Notes: generated by a model not told the origin, from the sequence alone. A DNA stretch of 8,131 nucleotides from Methanobrevibacter sp. (GCA_009777005.1 WRMT01000132.1:1-8131); one strand, 5' to 3'; counted from the first letter of the stretch, positions 1 through 6,408 are shown. Numbers and translations are program-made.

Positions 1-356
1 TATTTTTAAAAAATTTTTATTATACCTTAATAATAATTAAATAATTTATTAAGATTTTAAATAAATATTATTAAATATTAGCTATTTAAAAAAATTTTTT
101 CAAGATTTTTTTTAAATTTTTAGCTATGTTTTTTAAATAAAATTATTTTTTAAAAAATTTAATGTATATTTATGTACTACAAAGTTTTAAATATTACATT
201 TTACAATAATTAATTAAGAAATTATTTAACTAGCTTAAATTATGATTATAAAATATGGCTATGAATTTAAATTTAGTAAACTTTTTCATATCTAGCTCAT
301 TTTTTTTAAAAGAAATTTAGCTATTTCATAGTTTAATTAGCAGATAATAAATGATT

Positions 357-365
357 TTTAAATTA
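357..365 (+). promoter_or_regulatory. Candidate TATA box of trpB2
   Basis: TTTAAATTA resembles an archaeal TATA element. Transcription starting about 25 bases downstream would give a leader of roughly 12 bases that still includes the GGTGA site at 388-392. In such AT-rich sequence TATA-like strings arise often by chance, so only the spacing supports the call. Confidence 0.35.
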
Positions 366-387
366 ATAATACAATATTACAATATAT

Positions 388-392
388 GGTGA
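388..392 (+). promoter_or_regulatory. Shine-Dalgarno site of trpB2
   Basis: GGTGA lies four bases before the ATG at 397 and matches the GGAGGTGA complement of the 16S rRNA 3' end. It supports that ATG as the start. Confidence 0.6.
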
Positions 393-396
393 AATT

Positions 397-1698
397 ATGT
401 ATAAAATAGAATTATCTTCTGATGATGTTCCGAAAAAATGGTATAATATTAATTCCGATCTGCCTTCAGAAATTCCAATGCCACAAAATAGTGAAGGTAA
501 ACAGCAAATTGAAAACTTATCTAAAGTATTTTCTAAAGGAGTTTTAGAGCAAGAATTTTCACAAGAGAGATATATAGCTATTCCAAAACCTGTGAGGGAG
601 ATATATCAAAGGATGGGTAGACCTAGTCCCTTATTTAGAGCAAAAGGTTTAGAAGAAAAATTAAATACTCCTGCTAAAATTTATTACAAAAGAGAAGATC
701 TTTCTCCAACTGGAAGTCATAAGTTAAATAGTGCTATAGCTCAGGCTTATTATGCAAAAAAAGATGGGATTGAAAGATTAACAACTGAAACTGGTGCAGG
801 TCAATGGGGAACAGCTTTATCATTAGCTTGTTCTTTGATGGACATGGATTGTACTATTTATATGGTCAAGGTTTCTTATGATCAAAAACCATTTAGAAAG
901 GTCATTATGGAAGTTTATGATGGAAAAGTTCATGCTTCACCTAGTGAAAATACTGAATATGGGAAAAAAGTTTTAAGTGAAAATCCTAATCATCCTGGGT
1001 CTCTGGGAATAGCTATTTCTGAAGCTATGGAAGAAGCTATAGAATATGATAATGTTTATTACTCTTTAGGTAGTGTTTTAAACCATGTAATGATGCATCA
1101 AACTGTTATTGGCCTTGAACTTAAAAAACAATTTGAAATGATTGAAAAAGAACCTGATGTTATGATTGCTTGTGTTGGTGGAGGAAGTAACTTTTCTGGA
1201 GCTATGTTTCCATTCATGAAGGATAAACTTAAAGGAAATTCAGATTGCCAATTCATTACTGTAGAACCAAGTTCTTGTCCAACATTGACTAAAGGAAATT
1301 ATGAATATGATTTTGGAGATGCAAATGGATTTACTCCAATGCTTAAAATGTTTACTTTAGGTCATGATTTCATCGCTCCTTCTGTTCATGCTGGTGGACT
1401 CAGATATCATGGAATGTCTCCACAAGTTTCATTACTATCTAAAGAAGGATATATAGAACCAAGATCTGCTTCTCAAGAAGAAGTATTCAAGTGCGGTGTC
1501 CTTTTTGCTAAATCCGAAGGTGTTCTCCCTGCTCCAGAAACTACTCATGCAATTAAAGCAGCTATAGATGAAGCTTTAAAATGTAAAGAAACTGGTGAAG
1601 AGAAGACAATCATGATGAACTTTTCTGGTCATGGTTTACTAGATTTAAAAGGTTATGAAAATTTTATTTCTGGAGATTTACTCTCTACTGGAGATTAA
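397..1698 (+). CDS. trpB2: Tryptophan synthase beta chain, TrpB2 type
   Basis: This PLP enzyme condenses indole with L-serine to give L-tryptophan in the cytoplasm. The motifs are those of the TrpB fold: GRPSPL (residues 75-80), the PLP-binding lysine K109 in GSHKLNSA, the catalytic glutamate E131 in ETGAGQWG (131-138), the phosphate-binding loop CVGGGSN (259-265), HAGGLRYHG (331-339) and SGHG (410-413). Tryptophan in place of histidine in ETGAGQHG, the 433-residue length and the long N-terminal extension separate it from the ordinary ~400-residue TrpB1 and place it in the TrpB2 branch. The start is fixed by the GGTGA site at 388. No trpA or other trp gene is adjacent, which fits the family: TrpB2 proteins are often encoded alone and generally do not need TrpA, and salvage of free indole is the usual proposal. 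The family assignment is secure; the physiological role is inferred. Confidence 0.93.
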   Translation: MYKIELSSDDVPKKWYNINSDLPSEIPMPQNSEGKQQIENLSKVFSKGVLEQEFSQERYIAIPKPVREIYQRMGRPSPLFRAKGLEEKLNTPAKIYYKREDLSPTGSHKLNSAIAQAYYAKKDGIERLTTETGAGQWGTALSLACSLMDMDCTIYMVKVSYDQKPFRKVIMEVYDGKVHASPSENTEYGKKVLSENPNHPGSLGIAISEAMEEAIEYDNVYYSLGSVLNHVMMHQTVIGLELKKQFEMIEKEPDVMIACVGGGSNFSGAMFPFMKDKLKGNSDCQFITVEPSSCPTLTKGNYEYDFGDANGFTPMLKMFTLGHDFIAPSVHAGGLRYHGMSPQVSLLSKEGYIEPRSASQEEVFKCGVLFAKSEGVLPAPETTHAIKAAIDEALKCKETGEEKTIMMNFSGHGLLDLKGYENFISGDLLSTGD

Positions 1699-1735
1699 TT
1701 TTTTTTTTAATTTAATTTCTTTTTTTTCTTTTTTT
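1699..1735 (+). terminator. T-tract terminator after trpB2
   Basis: Directly after the stop codon come runs of 10 T (1699-1708), 8 T (1720-1727) and 7 T (1729-1735). Archaeal RNA polymerase terminates at oligo-T tracts without needing a hairpin, so this is the probable end of the trpB2 transcript. Confidence 0.6.
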
Positions 1736-1784
1736 ATTACTTTTCTTTCCATCATTTATTTTTCGATTTTCATTCTCAATACTG

Positions 1785-1940
1785 TTGCTACTTATAACTT
1801 ATAACTTTTCACAATTTAGAGATAAAGCATAATTTTTTTATTTCAGCTTTTTCCCATTTTTTTTTTTTTTTTTTTTGAAACATATTGCAACTTATAACTT
1901 ATAACTTTTAAATATTAAGAGATAAAACATAAGTTTTTAT
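1785..1940. repeat. Direct repeat pair, ~56 bp, offset 100 bp
   Basis: Copies at about 1785-1840 and 1885-1940 share the core CTTATAACTTATAACTTTT followed by a similar A/T stretch containing GAGATAAARCATAA. The offset is exactly 100 bases. The core contains two overlapping TTATAACTT nonamers. The copies are separated by T-rich sequence with the 20-T run. Confidence 0.75.
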
Positions 1941-2028
1941 TTATAACAAAAAACTTATAAATGAAAAATTGGATAATATAACTTAGAAAGATTAAGTTAA
2001 TCTTTACATCTAATAAGTTATAATAGCT

Positions 2029-2310
2029 AAGTTATTTGTGATTTTTGATAACTTAGTGTTGATAATTTATAATGTTTAAGTTAGATTTGAAAAGTTATAA
2101 TGGATAAGTTAAATTTGATAATTTATAATGTTTAAGTTAAGTTTGAAAAGTTATAATGGATAAGTTAAATTTGATAATTTATAATGTTTAAGTTATTTGT
2201 TAATCTTGATAACTTAGTGTTGATAATTTATAATGTTTAAGTTATTTGTTAATCTTGATAACTTAGTGTTGATAATTTATAATGTTTAAGTTAGATTTGA
2301 AAAGTTATAA
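2029..2310. repeat. Mosaic tandem array of 49- and 56-bp units
   Basis: A 23-base core that begins GATAATTTATAATG starts at 2061, 2117, 2173, 2222 and 2271, so the steps are 56, 56, 49 and 49. Two tails follow the core. Tail A contains GATTTGAAAAGTTATAATGG and makes the 56-base unit. Tail B contains TTTGTTAATCTTGATAACTT and makes the 49-base unit. The order is a partial B (from about 2029), A, A, B, B, then a partial A that ends near 2310. Near-identity between units implies recent amplification or active homogenisation. The tails differ completely from each other, and no sequence varies like a CRISPR spacer. Confidence 0.85.
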
Positions 2311-2327
2311 TTATAATTAATTCTAAC

Positions 2328-2491
2328 TTTTTAAAATTATTATTTGTGAAAACTTATAACTAATAATTTTTAACTTATAATTAAGATAAAAATGAAAAAA
2401 ATTATCAAGTTTTTTAAATATAGTATTTGTGAAAACTTATAACTAATAATTTTTAACTTATAATTAAGATAAAAATAAAAAAAATAATCAA
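2328..2491. repeat. 83-bp tandem duplication with paired AACTTATAA
   Basis: The two copies (about 2328-2410 and 2411-2491) are almost identical over TATTTGTGAAAACTTATAAC and the following 48 bases. Each copy carries two direct AACTTATAA nonamers whose starts are 21 bases apart (2351/2372 and 2434/2455), about two helical turns, so that bound proteins would sit on the same face of the DNA. The block ends about 100 bases before the parA start. Confidence 0.8.
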
Positions 2492-2580
2492 TCTTTTCAA
2501 TAATTAATCTTCATATTTTCATTAAAAATTAATAAAACCCCATTTTATCTAATAAAAAAGTAAGGTTTCAAGAAATTTAA

Positions 2581-2585
2581 AGGAG
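2581..2585 (+). promoter_or_regulatory. Shine-Dalgarno site of parA
   Basis: AGGAG lies seven bases before the ATG at 2593. It is a strong site that fixes the start and gives the MGETIAIMNQKGG N-terminus expected for a ParA. Confidence 0.75.
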
Positions 2586-2592
2586 AGTAAAG

Positions 2593-3366
2593 ATGGGAGA
2601 AACAATAGCTATAATGAATCAAAAAGGAGGATGTGGAAAAACAACAACGGCTGTTAACCTGTCGTCATCATTAGCTATAATGGGAAAAGCCGTTTTAATA
2701 GTTGATATGGATCCACAAGCTAATTCAACAACAAGTTTTGGAATTGATAAATTAAGACTTGAAAACACTGTTTATTCTGCAATAAGTGGTGAAATAAGTG
2801 TTAAAAAAGCTATTATTCCAACTAATGTTGATAATTTATTTATTCTTCCAAGTAATATTTCATTAAGTGGTATAGAAATTGAGTTAAGTAAACAACCAAA
2901 ACGACATATTGTATTAAAAGAATTATTAACTAAAGTAAAAGATATTTTTGATTATATTTTCATTGATCTTCCTCCTTCTTTAGGAATAATTACAATCAAC
3001 GGATTAGTAGCTTCAGACAGTGTAATAATTCCAATACAAGCGGAATATTATGCATTAGAGGGAGTAGCTGATTTAGTTAATACCATAGACTTAGTTGAAA
3101 AAAGGCTCAAAAGTCCATCACCAATAAAGGGTATAGTTTTAACTTTATATGACTCAAGGACACGATTAGGTCGAGAAGTATATTTTGAACTAAAAAAATA
3201 TTTTGGGAATAAAGAATACATATTTAAAACTGTAATCCCAAGAAATATAAAATTAGCTGAAGCTCCAAGTTATGGTAAACCATGTATTCTTTATGATGAA
3301 GACAGTATAGGAACAAAATCATATTTAAAATTAGCTAAAGAACTTTTAGAATTAGAAAAAAAATAG
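2593..3366 (+). CDS. parA: ParA/Soj-type chromosome partition ATPase
   Basis: Cytoplasmic P-loop ATPase of the ParA/MinD family; ATP-bound dimers bind DNA non-specifically and are released when a partner triggers hydrolysis. Residues 11-18 form the deviant Walker A box KGGCGKTT with signature lysine K11 and P-loop K16. The Walker A' segment is VDMDPQAN (37-44) and Walker B is FIDLPPSLG (123-131). R189 (in DSRTRL) and R217 (in IPRNIKLAEAPSYGKP) correspond to the basic residues that bind DNA in Bacillus Soj. There is no MinD-like amphipathic C-terminal helix and no N-terminal helix-turn-helix, so this is a 257-residue small Soj-type protein, not MinD or a plasmid type Ia ParA. It lies just downstream of a dense repeat field and upstream of a protein with the ParB GLGRGL motif, which supports a segregation role. 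Another ParA-driven positioning job remains possible. Confidence 0.92.
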   Translation: MGETIAIMNQKGGCGKTTTAVNLSSSLAIMGKAVLIVDMDPQANSTTSFGIDKLRLENTVYSAISGEISVKKAIIPTNVDNLFILPSNISLSGIEIELSKQPKRHIVLKELLTKVKDIFDYIFIDLPPSLGIITINGLVASDSVIIPIQAEYYALEGVADLVNTIDLVEKRLKSPSPIKGIVLTLYDSRTRLGREVYFELKKYFGNKEYIFKTVIPRNIKLAEAPSYGKPCILYDEDSIGTKSYLKLAKELLELEKK

Positions 3367-3468
3367 ATTAAAATGTTACTTTAGGTATGATTACATATAT
3401 ATGGTATTTTCAATAAACATGTAAAAAAGTGGATTACTAAACTATAAGGTAAAGATATATCATAGTTT

Positions 3469-3500
3469 TTGATAAGTTTATTATAGTTAATTCTTATCAA
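3469..3500. promoter_or_regulatory. Inverted repeat TTGATAAG-N16-CTTATCAA
   Basis: Perfect 8-base arms lie at 3469-3476 and 3493-3500, about 100 bases after the parA stop. It could be a protein-binding site or a weak hairpin at the end of the parA transcript. CTTAT/ATAAG also occurs in the repeat-field motif upstream of parA, so a shared binder is conceivable. The function is unknown. Confidence 0.4.
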
Positions 3501-3636
3501 TAGCTTCGGATGAAGAGTATATAAATTAATAGGATTATAGAATATTTTTTTATTTAAAAAATCGTTAATAGCTAATTAATTTAATAAAGAACCATAAAAA
3601 ATATATATTTTTAAAAATTTGTTTTTTTTAAATTAA

Positions 3637-3650
3637 TTTATATTATTAAA
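3637..3650 (+). promoter_or_regulatory. Candidate TATA element of the parA-partner gene
   Basis: TTTATATTATTAAA resembles an archaeal TATA box. Transcription starting about 25 bases later, near 3668, would fall inside the inverted repeat at 3657-3703 and leave a leader of about 80 bases. Support is positional only. Confidence 0.3.
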
Positions 3651-3656
3651 TAAGGA

Positions 3657-3703
3657 CTTGGATTTATTTTTGATTAAAATCATTTAAAAAAATTATTTCC
3701 AAG
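3657..3703. promoter_or_regulatory. Nested inverted repeats, possible operator
   Basis: CTTGGA (3657-3662) pairs with TCCAAG (3698-3703), and between them lies TGATT-AA-AATCA (3671-3682), although the two symmetry centres differ by about four bases. It sits where the partner gene's transcription start is predicted, so autoregulation by ParA or the partner is possible. Short symmetric strings are common in AT-rich DNA; the G/C-containing outer arms are the less trivial part. Confidence 0.3.
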
Positions 3704-3747
3704 ATTATAAATTTAAATCAATCAAATTCATATAAAAGGGTAAAATA

Positions 3748-4515
3748 ATGGCTAAAAAGAAAAAAACAGGATTAGGAAGAGGTTTAGATTCATTGATTCC
3801 AGATTTTCCAGAAGATGATGAAAATGAAGCAGATTCTTCTTTAACTTTAGAAGATATGCTAGAGGAGAATAATAAAGATAAAGAAGAGGAAGATAATAAA
3901 AAAGCAAAAGAAAAAAAAATTAATAAAAAAACCAAATCTAAAAAAACAGCTACTGAAGTATCAAACTCATTAGAAAATGTTGAAATCACAGATGTTAAAA
4001 AACCAAAAACCACAGCAAAAGAAACTGTTACAGAAAACTTATCTACAAATGAATCAATAGAGGATGAAATTGAAACAAATAATCAAGTTGAATCATCTAA
4101 AATTAGTAATGAAACTGAGTCATCAATCTCAAAACCACAACAAACACAAGATATAGAAAATATAGAAACTCCATCTGAGACATCTAAACCTGTAGCTATA
4201 GAGAATAAACCTGCTGAAGTAGCTAAAAACACTGAAACAAAACCAAGTTCTCCTGAAGAATCTGAAAATACTGTTGAAAATATTAAGGATAATTTGACAG
4301 AAAGGGAAAAACAAAGTATTGATGATGTAATTAAAATTATTGGAAAAAATCCTAGAATAACTTTATGGTCTGCAAAATCAGCGGCTGTGTTTAGATATTT
4401 AAGAAAAACAGAACCTGAATTTAGTATAAGTAAGGAAGCCTCTAAATTAATTGATGAAGCAGTTCAATCTAAATACCCAGAAATTTGGGCATTATTTAAA
4501 GATATTGAAAAATAA
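3748..4515 (+). CDS. ParA-partner protein with ParB-like GLGRGL N-terminus
   Basis: I do not recognise a named family for the whole 255-residue protein. The N-terminus, MAKKKKTGLGRGLDSLIPD (residues 1-19), closely resembles the start of bacterial ParB/Spo0J (K-rich, then GLGRGLxALL), the segment known to bind ParA and stimulate its ATPase. What follows is not ParB: there is no CTPase domain, no helix-turn-helix and no room for them. Residues 20-182 are a low-complexity, probably disordered linker, first mixed Asp/Glu/Lys (20-68), then Ser/Thr/Glu/Asn-rich. Residues 183-255 look like a compact three- or four-helix domain holding both tryptophans (W207, W247) and ending SKYPEIWALFKDIEK. There is no cysteine, signal peptide or membrane segment. 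Inferred role: ParA adaptor that tethers the motor through its C-terminal domain to DNA, another protein or itself. The start has only a weak AGGG site (3737-3740), but the GLGRGL placement supports it. Confidence 0.8.
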   Translation: MAKKKKTGLGRGLDSLIPDFPEDDENEADSSLTLEDMLEENNKDKEEEDNKKAKEKKINKKTKSKKTATEVSNSLENVEITDVKKPKTTAKETVTENLSTNESIEDEIETNNQVESSKISNETESSISKPQQTQDIENIETPSETSKPVAIENKPAEVAKNTETKPSSPEESENTVENIKDNLTEREKQSIDDVIKIIGKNPRITLWSAKSAAVFRYLRKTEPEFSISKEASKLIDEAVQSKYPEIWALFKDIEK

Positions 4516-4615
4516 CTTAAGAAACTTTCCTATTATTTTAAGAGAATTTTTTATTTTAAATAAATAAAAAAACTTTCTTATTTTAGAAATTAACTCTTAT
4601 CCACTGGTTTTTATT
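4516..4615. terminator. Convergent T-tract termination region
   Basis: Two genes end towards each other across 100 bases. On the + strand, six T (4547-4552) follow the parA-partner gene. On the - strand, the seven A at 4566-4572 read as seven T after the radical SAM gene. A short direct repeat, AAACTTTCYTATT, occurs on both sides. Oligo-T tracts are sufficient for archaeal termination. Confidence 0.5.
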
Positions 4616-5731
4616 TTAGTATACATCAAGAGCAGTTTGGTAGCTTCCTTCTAATTTTATAAATGGTTCTGCCCTTTTAACCACTACACCTAATGTTTTT
4701 AAATCCCCAACTTTTTGAAATTGCTTTTTTTTCCTAATAGCTATAATTTTTTTAGCAGATATTGTTCCAATCCCTGGAACTCTAATAAGGTCATGATAAT
4801 TAGCTGTATTAATTTCAAGTGGAAAAATATCTTTTTCAAGTGCAGCTAAATATTTTGGATCTTCTTTTAAAGAGAGCAATCCTTCGTCATTAAAAACAAG
4901 TTCATTAACATCAAAATTATAGGAATTTAACAATGCATCAGCATGATATAGCTGTGAAGCTCTTTTTTTATTAGATTCTTCTTTATTTTCAAATTCTGTC
5001 CCTTCTACCGGAGAAAATGAACTAAAGTAGCTACGCTTTAAATTAACTTTTTTATACAATGACTTTATCTGCTCTAAGACCTCAAAATCTGAATCATTAT
5101 TGGCTCCTATGATAAGCTGTGTAGTTTGACCAGACCTAGCAAAGTTTGGATTTCTTTTTCCAATTGAACTTATCCACTTTAACCTCCTAATGATATCTTT
5201 ACAATAATCTTTTGTAGAAGAAATTTCACTCAGACCATCAGAATTTGCTGCTTCAATATTTAAACTAACTCTATCTGCAAGTGACATTGCTCTTTTTATA
5301 GAATCATAGCTAGCTCCAGGAATAACTTTTAAATGAATGTAATCATTGTACCCATAATCTTTTCTAAGAATCCTAGCTACTTCTACAATATTTTCCATGG
5401 TATTGTCAATGTCTTTAGCTATTCCCGAACTTAAAAATAACCCATTGACATAGCTATTATTATAATAATTAAGAAAAACAGTAGCTAATTCTTCTGGATT
5501 CAACTCTAAACGAGTGAAATTTCTTTTTGATTGATTAATGCAATATTTACAATCATTCACACATTTATTTGTCATTAAAACTTTAAATAATGGTATTTTA
5601 CAACCATTTGCACCAGTTGCATGATAAATTCCAGGAAGATTAGCTTCAGAAGTTTTATGATGATTTACATAGTCACAAAGATCATATTGTGCAGAATCAC
5701 TTAAAACTTGCATTTTCTTCATTGTATTCAT
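4616..5731 (-). CDS. Radical SAM protein with HhH tail, putative DNA repair/modification
   Basis: The radical SAM cluster motif CVNDCKYC is at residues 57-64 (C57, C61, C64), binding the 4Fe-4S cluster that cleaves S-adenosylmethionine. GLFLSSG (97-103) and YIHLKVIPGA (131-140) follow within the barrel, then SLNIEA (156-161). Residues 307-358 form a helix-hairpin-helix region (INTANYHDLIRVPGIGTISA), a fold that usually binds DNA without sequence specificity. This architecture matches the family annotated as putative DNA modification/repair radical SAM protein, often found beside a UDG-like gene; the substrate is unknown, and no such partner is visible here. The family length of about 370-430 residues fits 371. 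The start is uncertain: M1 (5731), M4 (5722) and M7 (5713) all lack a good ribosome binding site. M4 gives MKKMQVLSDSAQYD, closest to relatives as I recall them, and TATA spacing could suit a leaderless M4 or M7. Confidence 0.88.
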   Translation of the reverse strand: MNTMKKMQVLSDSAQYDLCDYVNHHKTSEANLPGIYHATGANGCKIPLFKVLMTNKCVNDCKYCINQSKRNFTRLELNPEELATVFLNYYNNSYVNGLFLSSGIAKDIDNTMENIVEVARILRKDYGYNDYIHLKVIPGASYDSIKRAMSLADRVSLNIEAANSDGLSEISSTKDYCKDIIRRLKWISSIGKRNPNFARSGQTTQLIIGANNDSDFEVLEQIKSLYKKVNLKRSYFSSFSPVEGTEFENKEESNKKRASQLYHADALLNSYNFDVNELVFNDEGLLSLKEDPKYLAALEKDIFPLEINTANYHDLIRVPGIGTISAKKIIAIRKKKQFQKVGDLKTLGVVVKRAEPFIKLEGSYQTALDVY

Positions 5732-5743
5732 TATAATTTATAT
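5732..5743 (-). promoter_or_regulatory. Candidate TATA box of the radical SAM gene
   Basis: The - strand reads ATATAAATTATA here, directly before the first ATG. Archaeal initiation about 25 bases downstream would fall near 5713, which is codon 7 (Met) of the longest frame. The first ATG would then not be transcribed. A second A-rich candidate, CTTAAAAAAC, about 10 bases further upstream would suit the fourth codon (Met, 5722). Confidence 0.35.
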
Positions 5744-5860
5744 GTTTTTTAAGCATTATTATCTTTTCCATCCTTTTGAAAACTAATCTCCAATAATTAA
5801 AACAACCTAATAAAATTTTTAAAATATAAATTTTCTACATGATTTTTTTTATACAAATAA

Positions 5861-6184
5861 ACTTTTTGAATAGTAATTATCTATTTTTTTTTAATTTTTT
5901 TTTTTTAAGAAAATTTTTTAAATTGTAATTATCTATTTTTTTTTAATTTTTATTTTTTAAGAAAACTTTTTGAATAGTAATTATCTATTTTTTTTTAATT
6001 TTTTTTTTTAAGAAAATTTTTTAAATTGTAATTATCTATTTTTTTTTAAATATTTTTTTTTTAAGAAAACTTTTTGAATAGTAATTATCTATTTTTTTTT
6101 AAATATTTTTTTTTTAAGAAAGTTTTTTAAATTGTAATTATCTATTTTTTTTTAAATATTTTTTTTTTAAGAAAACTTTCTAAA
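5861..6184. repeat. 52-bp tandem array with alternating A/B units
   Basis: GTAATTATCTA begins at 5873, 5925, 5977, 6028, 6081 and 6134, so six units have steps of 51-53 bases. Each continues into long T runs and TTTAAGAAA. Units alternate: type A starts ACTTTTTGAATAGTAATTAT (5861, 5965, 6069, exactly 104 apart), and type B starts ATTTTTTAAATTGTAATTAT (near 5912, 6015, 6121). The amplified unit is therefore a dimer of about 104 bases in three copies. In type A, AATAG and CTATT form an inverted repeat around TAATTAT; type B loses the left arm. A seventh partial unit fades out after 6170. Confidence 0.85.
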
Positions 6185-6408
6185 TATTATTTCTATTTTT
6201 ATAAATTGAAATAATCTTAATAATAAAATATTAATAAAAGCTTTTAATTAAGTAATATGCTCTTTTTTATAATAATGGACTTTTTATTTATTTATTTTTT
6301 ATAAAAATAGAATATATAAATAATTTTTCTTTTACTATCATTTTAAACTCTTTAATTAGCTAATCCTTTTCTTAAACTATTTATCTAATTTTTCACAAAT
6401 TATTAAAA

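Larger units (their letters stand above)
1..396. other. Gene-free AT-rich region upstream of trpB2
   Basis: No reading frame here looks like a gene; stops are dense in all frames. The stretch is made of A and T runs, and the hexamer TAGCTA occurs three times (79, 121 and 318). The first two lie in similar surroundings, each followed by A/T-tract sequence. The last 40 bases hold the likely trpB2 promoter and ribosome binding site. No tRNA-like or riboswitch-like fold was recognised. Confidence 0.7.
1736..2580. other. Gene-free repeat field upstream of parA
   Basis: No coding frame is visible across this stretch. It holds a 100-base-spaced repeat pair, a mosaic 49/56-base tandem array and an 83-base tandem duplication, each annotated separately. 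A run of 20 T sits at 1857-1876. Variants of the nonamer AAGTTATAA (top strand at 2015, 2092, 2148 and 2302), TTATAACTT (1792, 1799, 1892, 1899) and AACTTATAA (1952, 2351, 2372, 2434, 2455) recur from end to end and change orientation between blocks. The position immediately before a ParA gene suggests a centromere or other protein-loading site; an origin-like role is an alternative. Both are inferences. Confidence 0.6.
3367..3747. other. 381-bp spacer between parA and its partner gene
   Basis: No gene is visible; the longest ATG-started frames are around ten codons. The spacer contains two inverted repeats and a TATA-like element, annotated separately, plus a TAGCTA at 3569. The gap is long for an operon, so the partner gene probably has its own promoter. 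Confidence 0.55.

Noticed and set aside
2029..2310. CRISPR-like regular repeat array
   Set aside because: The sequence between cores is itself repeated, in two tail types, instead of unique spacers. The unit is almost pure A/T and no cas gene is present.
1736..2580. Insertion sequence or its remnant
   Set aside because: No transposase fragment, terminal inverted repeats or target duplication was seen; the repeats are short tandem units.
2593..3366. MinD instead of ParA
   Set aside because: The C-terminus lacks a membrane-targeting amphipathic helix, and the Soj-type arginines R189 and R217 are present.
3705..4013. Antisense open frame against the parA-partner gene
   Set aside because: It translates to Ser/Phe/Leu-rich sequence, the mirror of the Lys/Glu/Asp-rich linker, and has no ribosome binding site.
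4129..4314. Second antisense open frame (Phe/Tyr/Arg-rich)
   Set aside because: It is composition-driven by the linker on the other strand and has no start signal or recognisable motif.
3748..4515. Calling the gene parB outright
   Set aside because: Only the N-terminal ParA-contact motif matches; the CTPase domain and helix-turn-helix that define ParB are absent.
5861..6184. CRISPR or short coding repeats
   Set aside because: Whole units repeat including the T runs, so there are no spacers, and frames are closed by frequent TAA and TAG.
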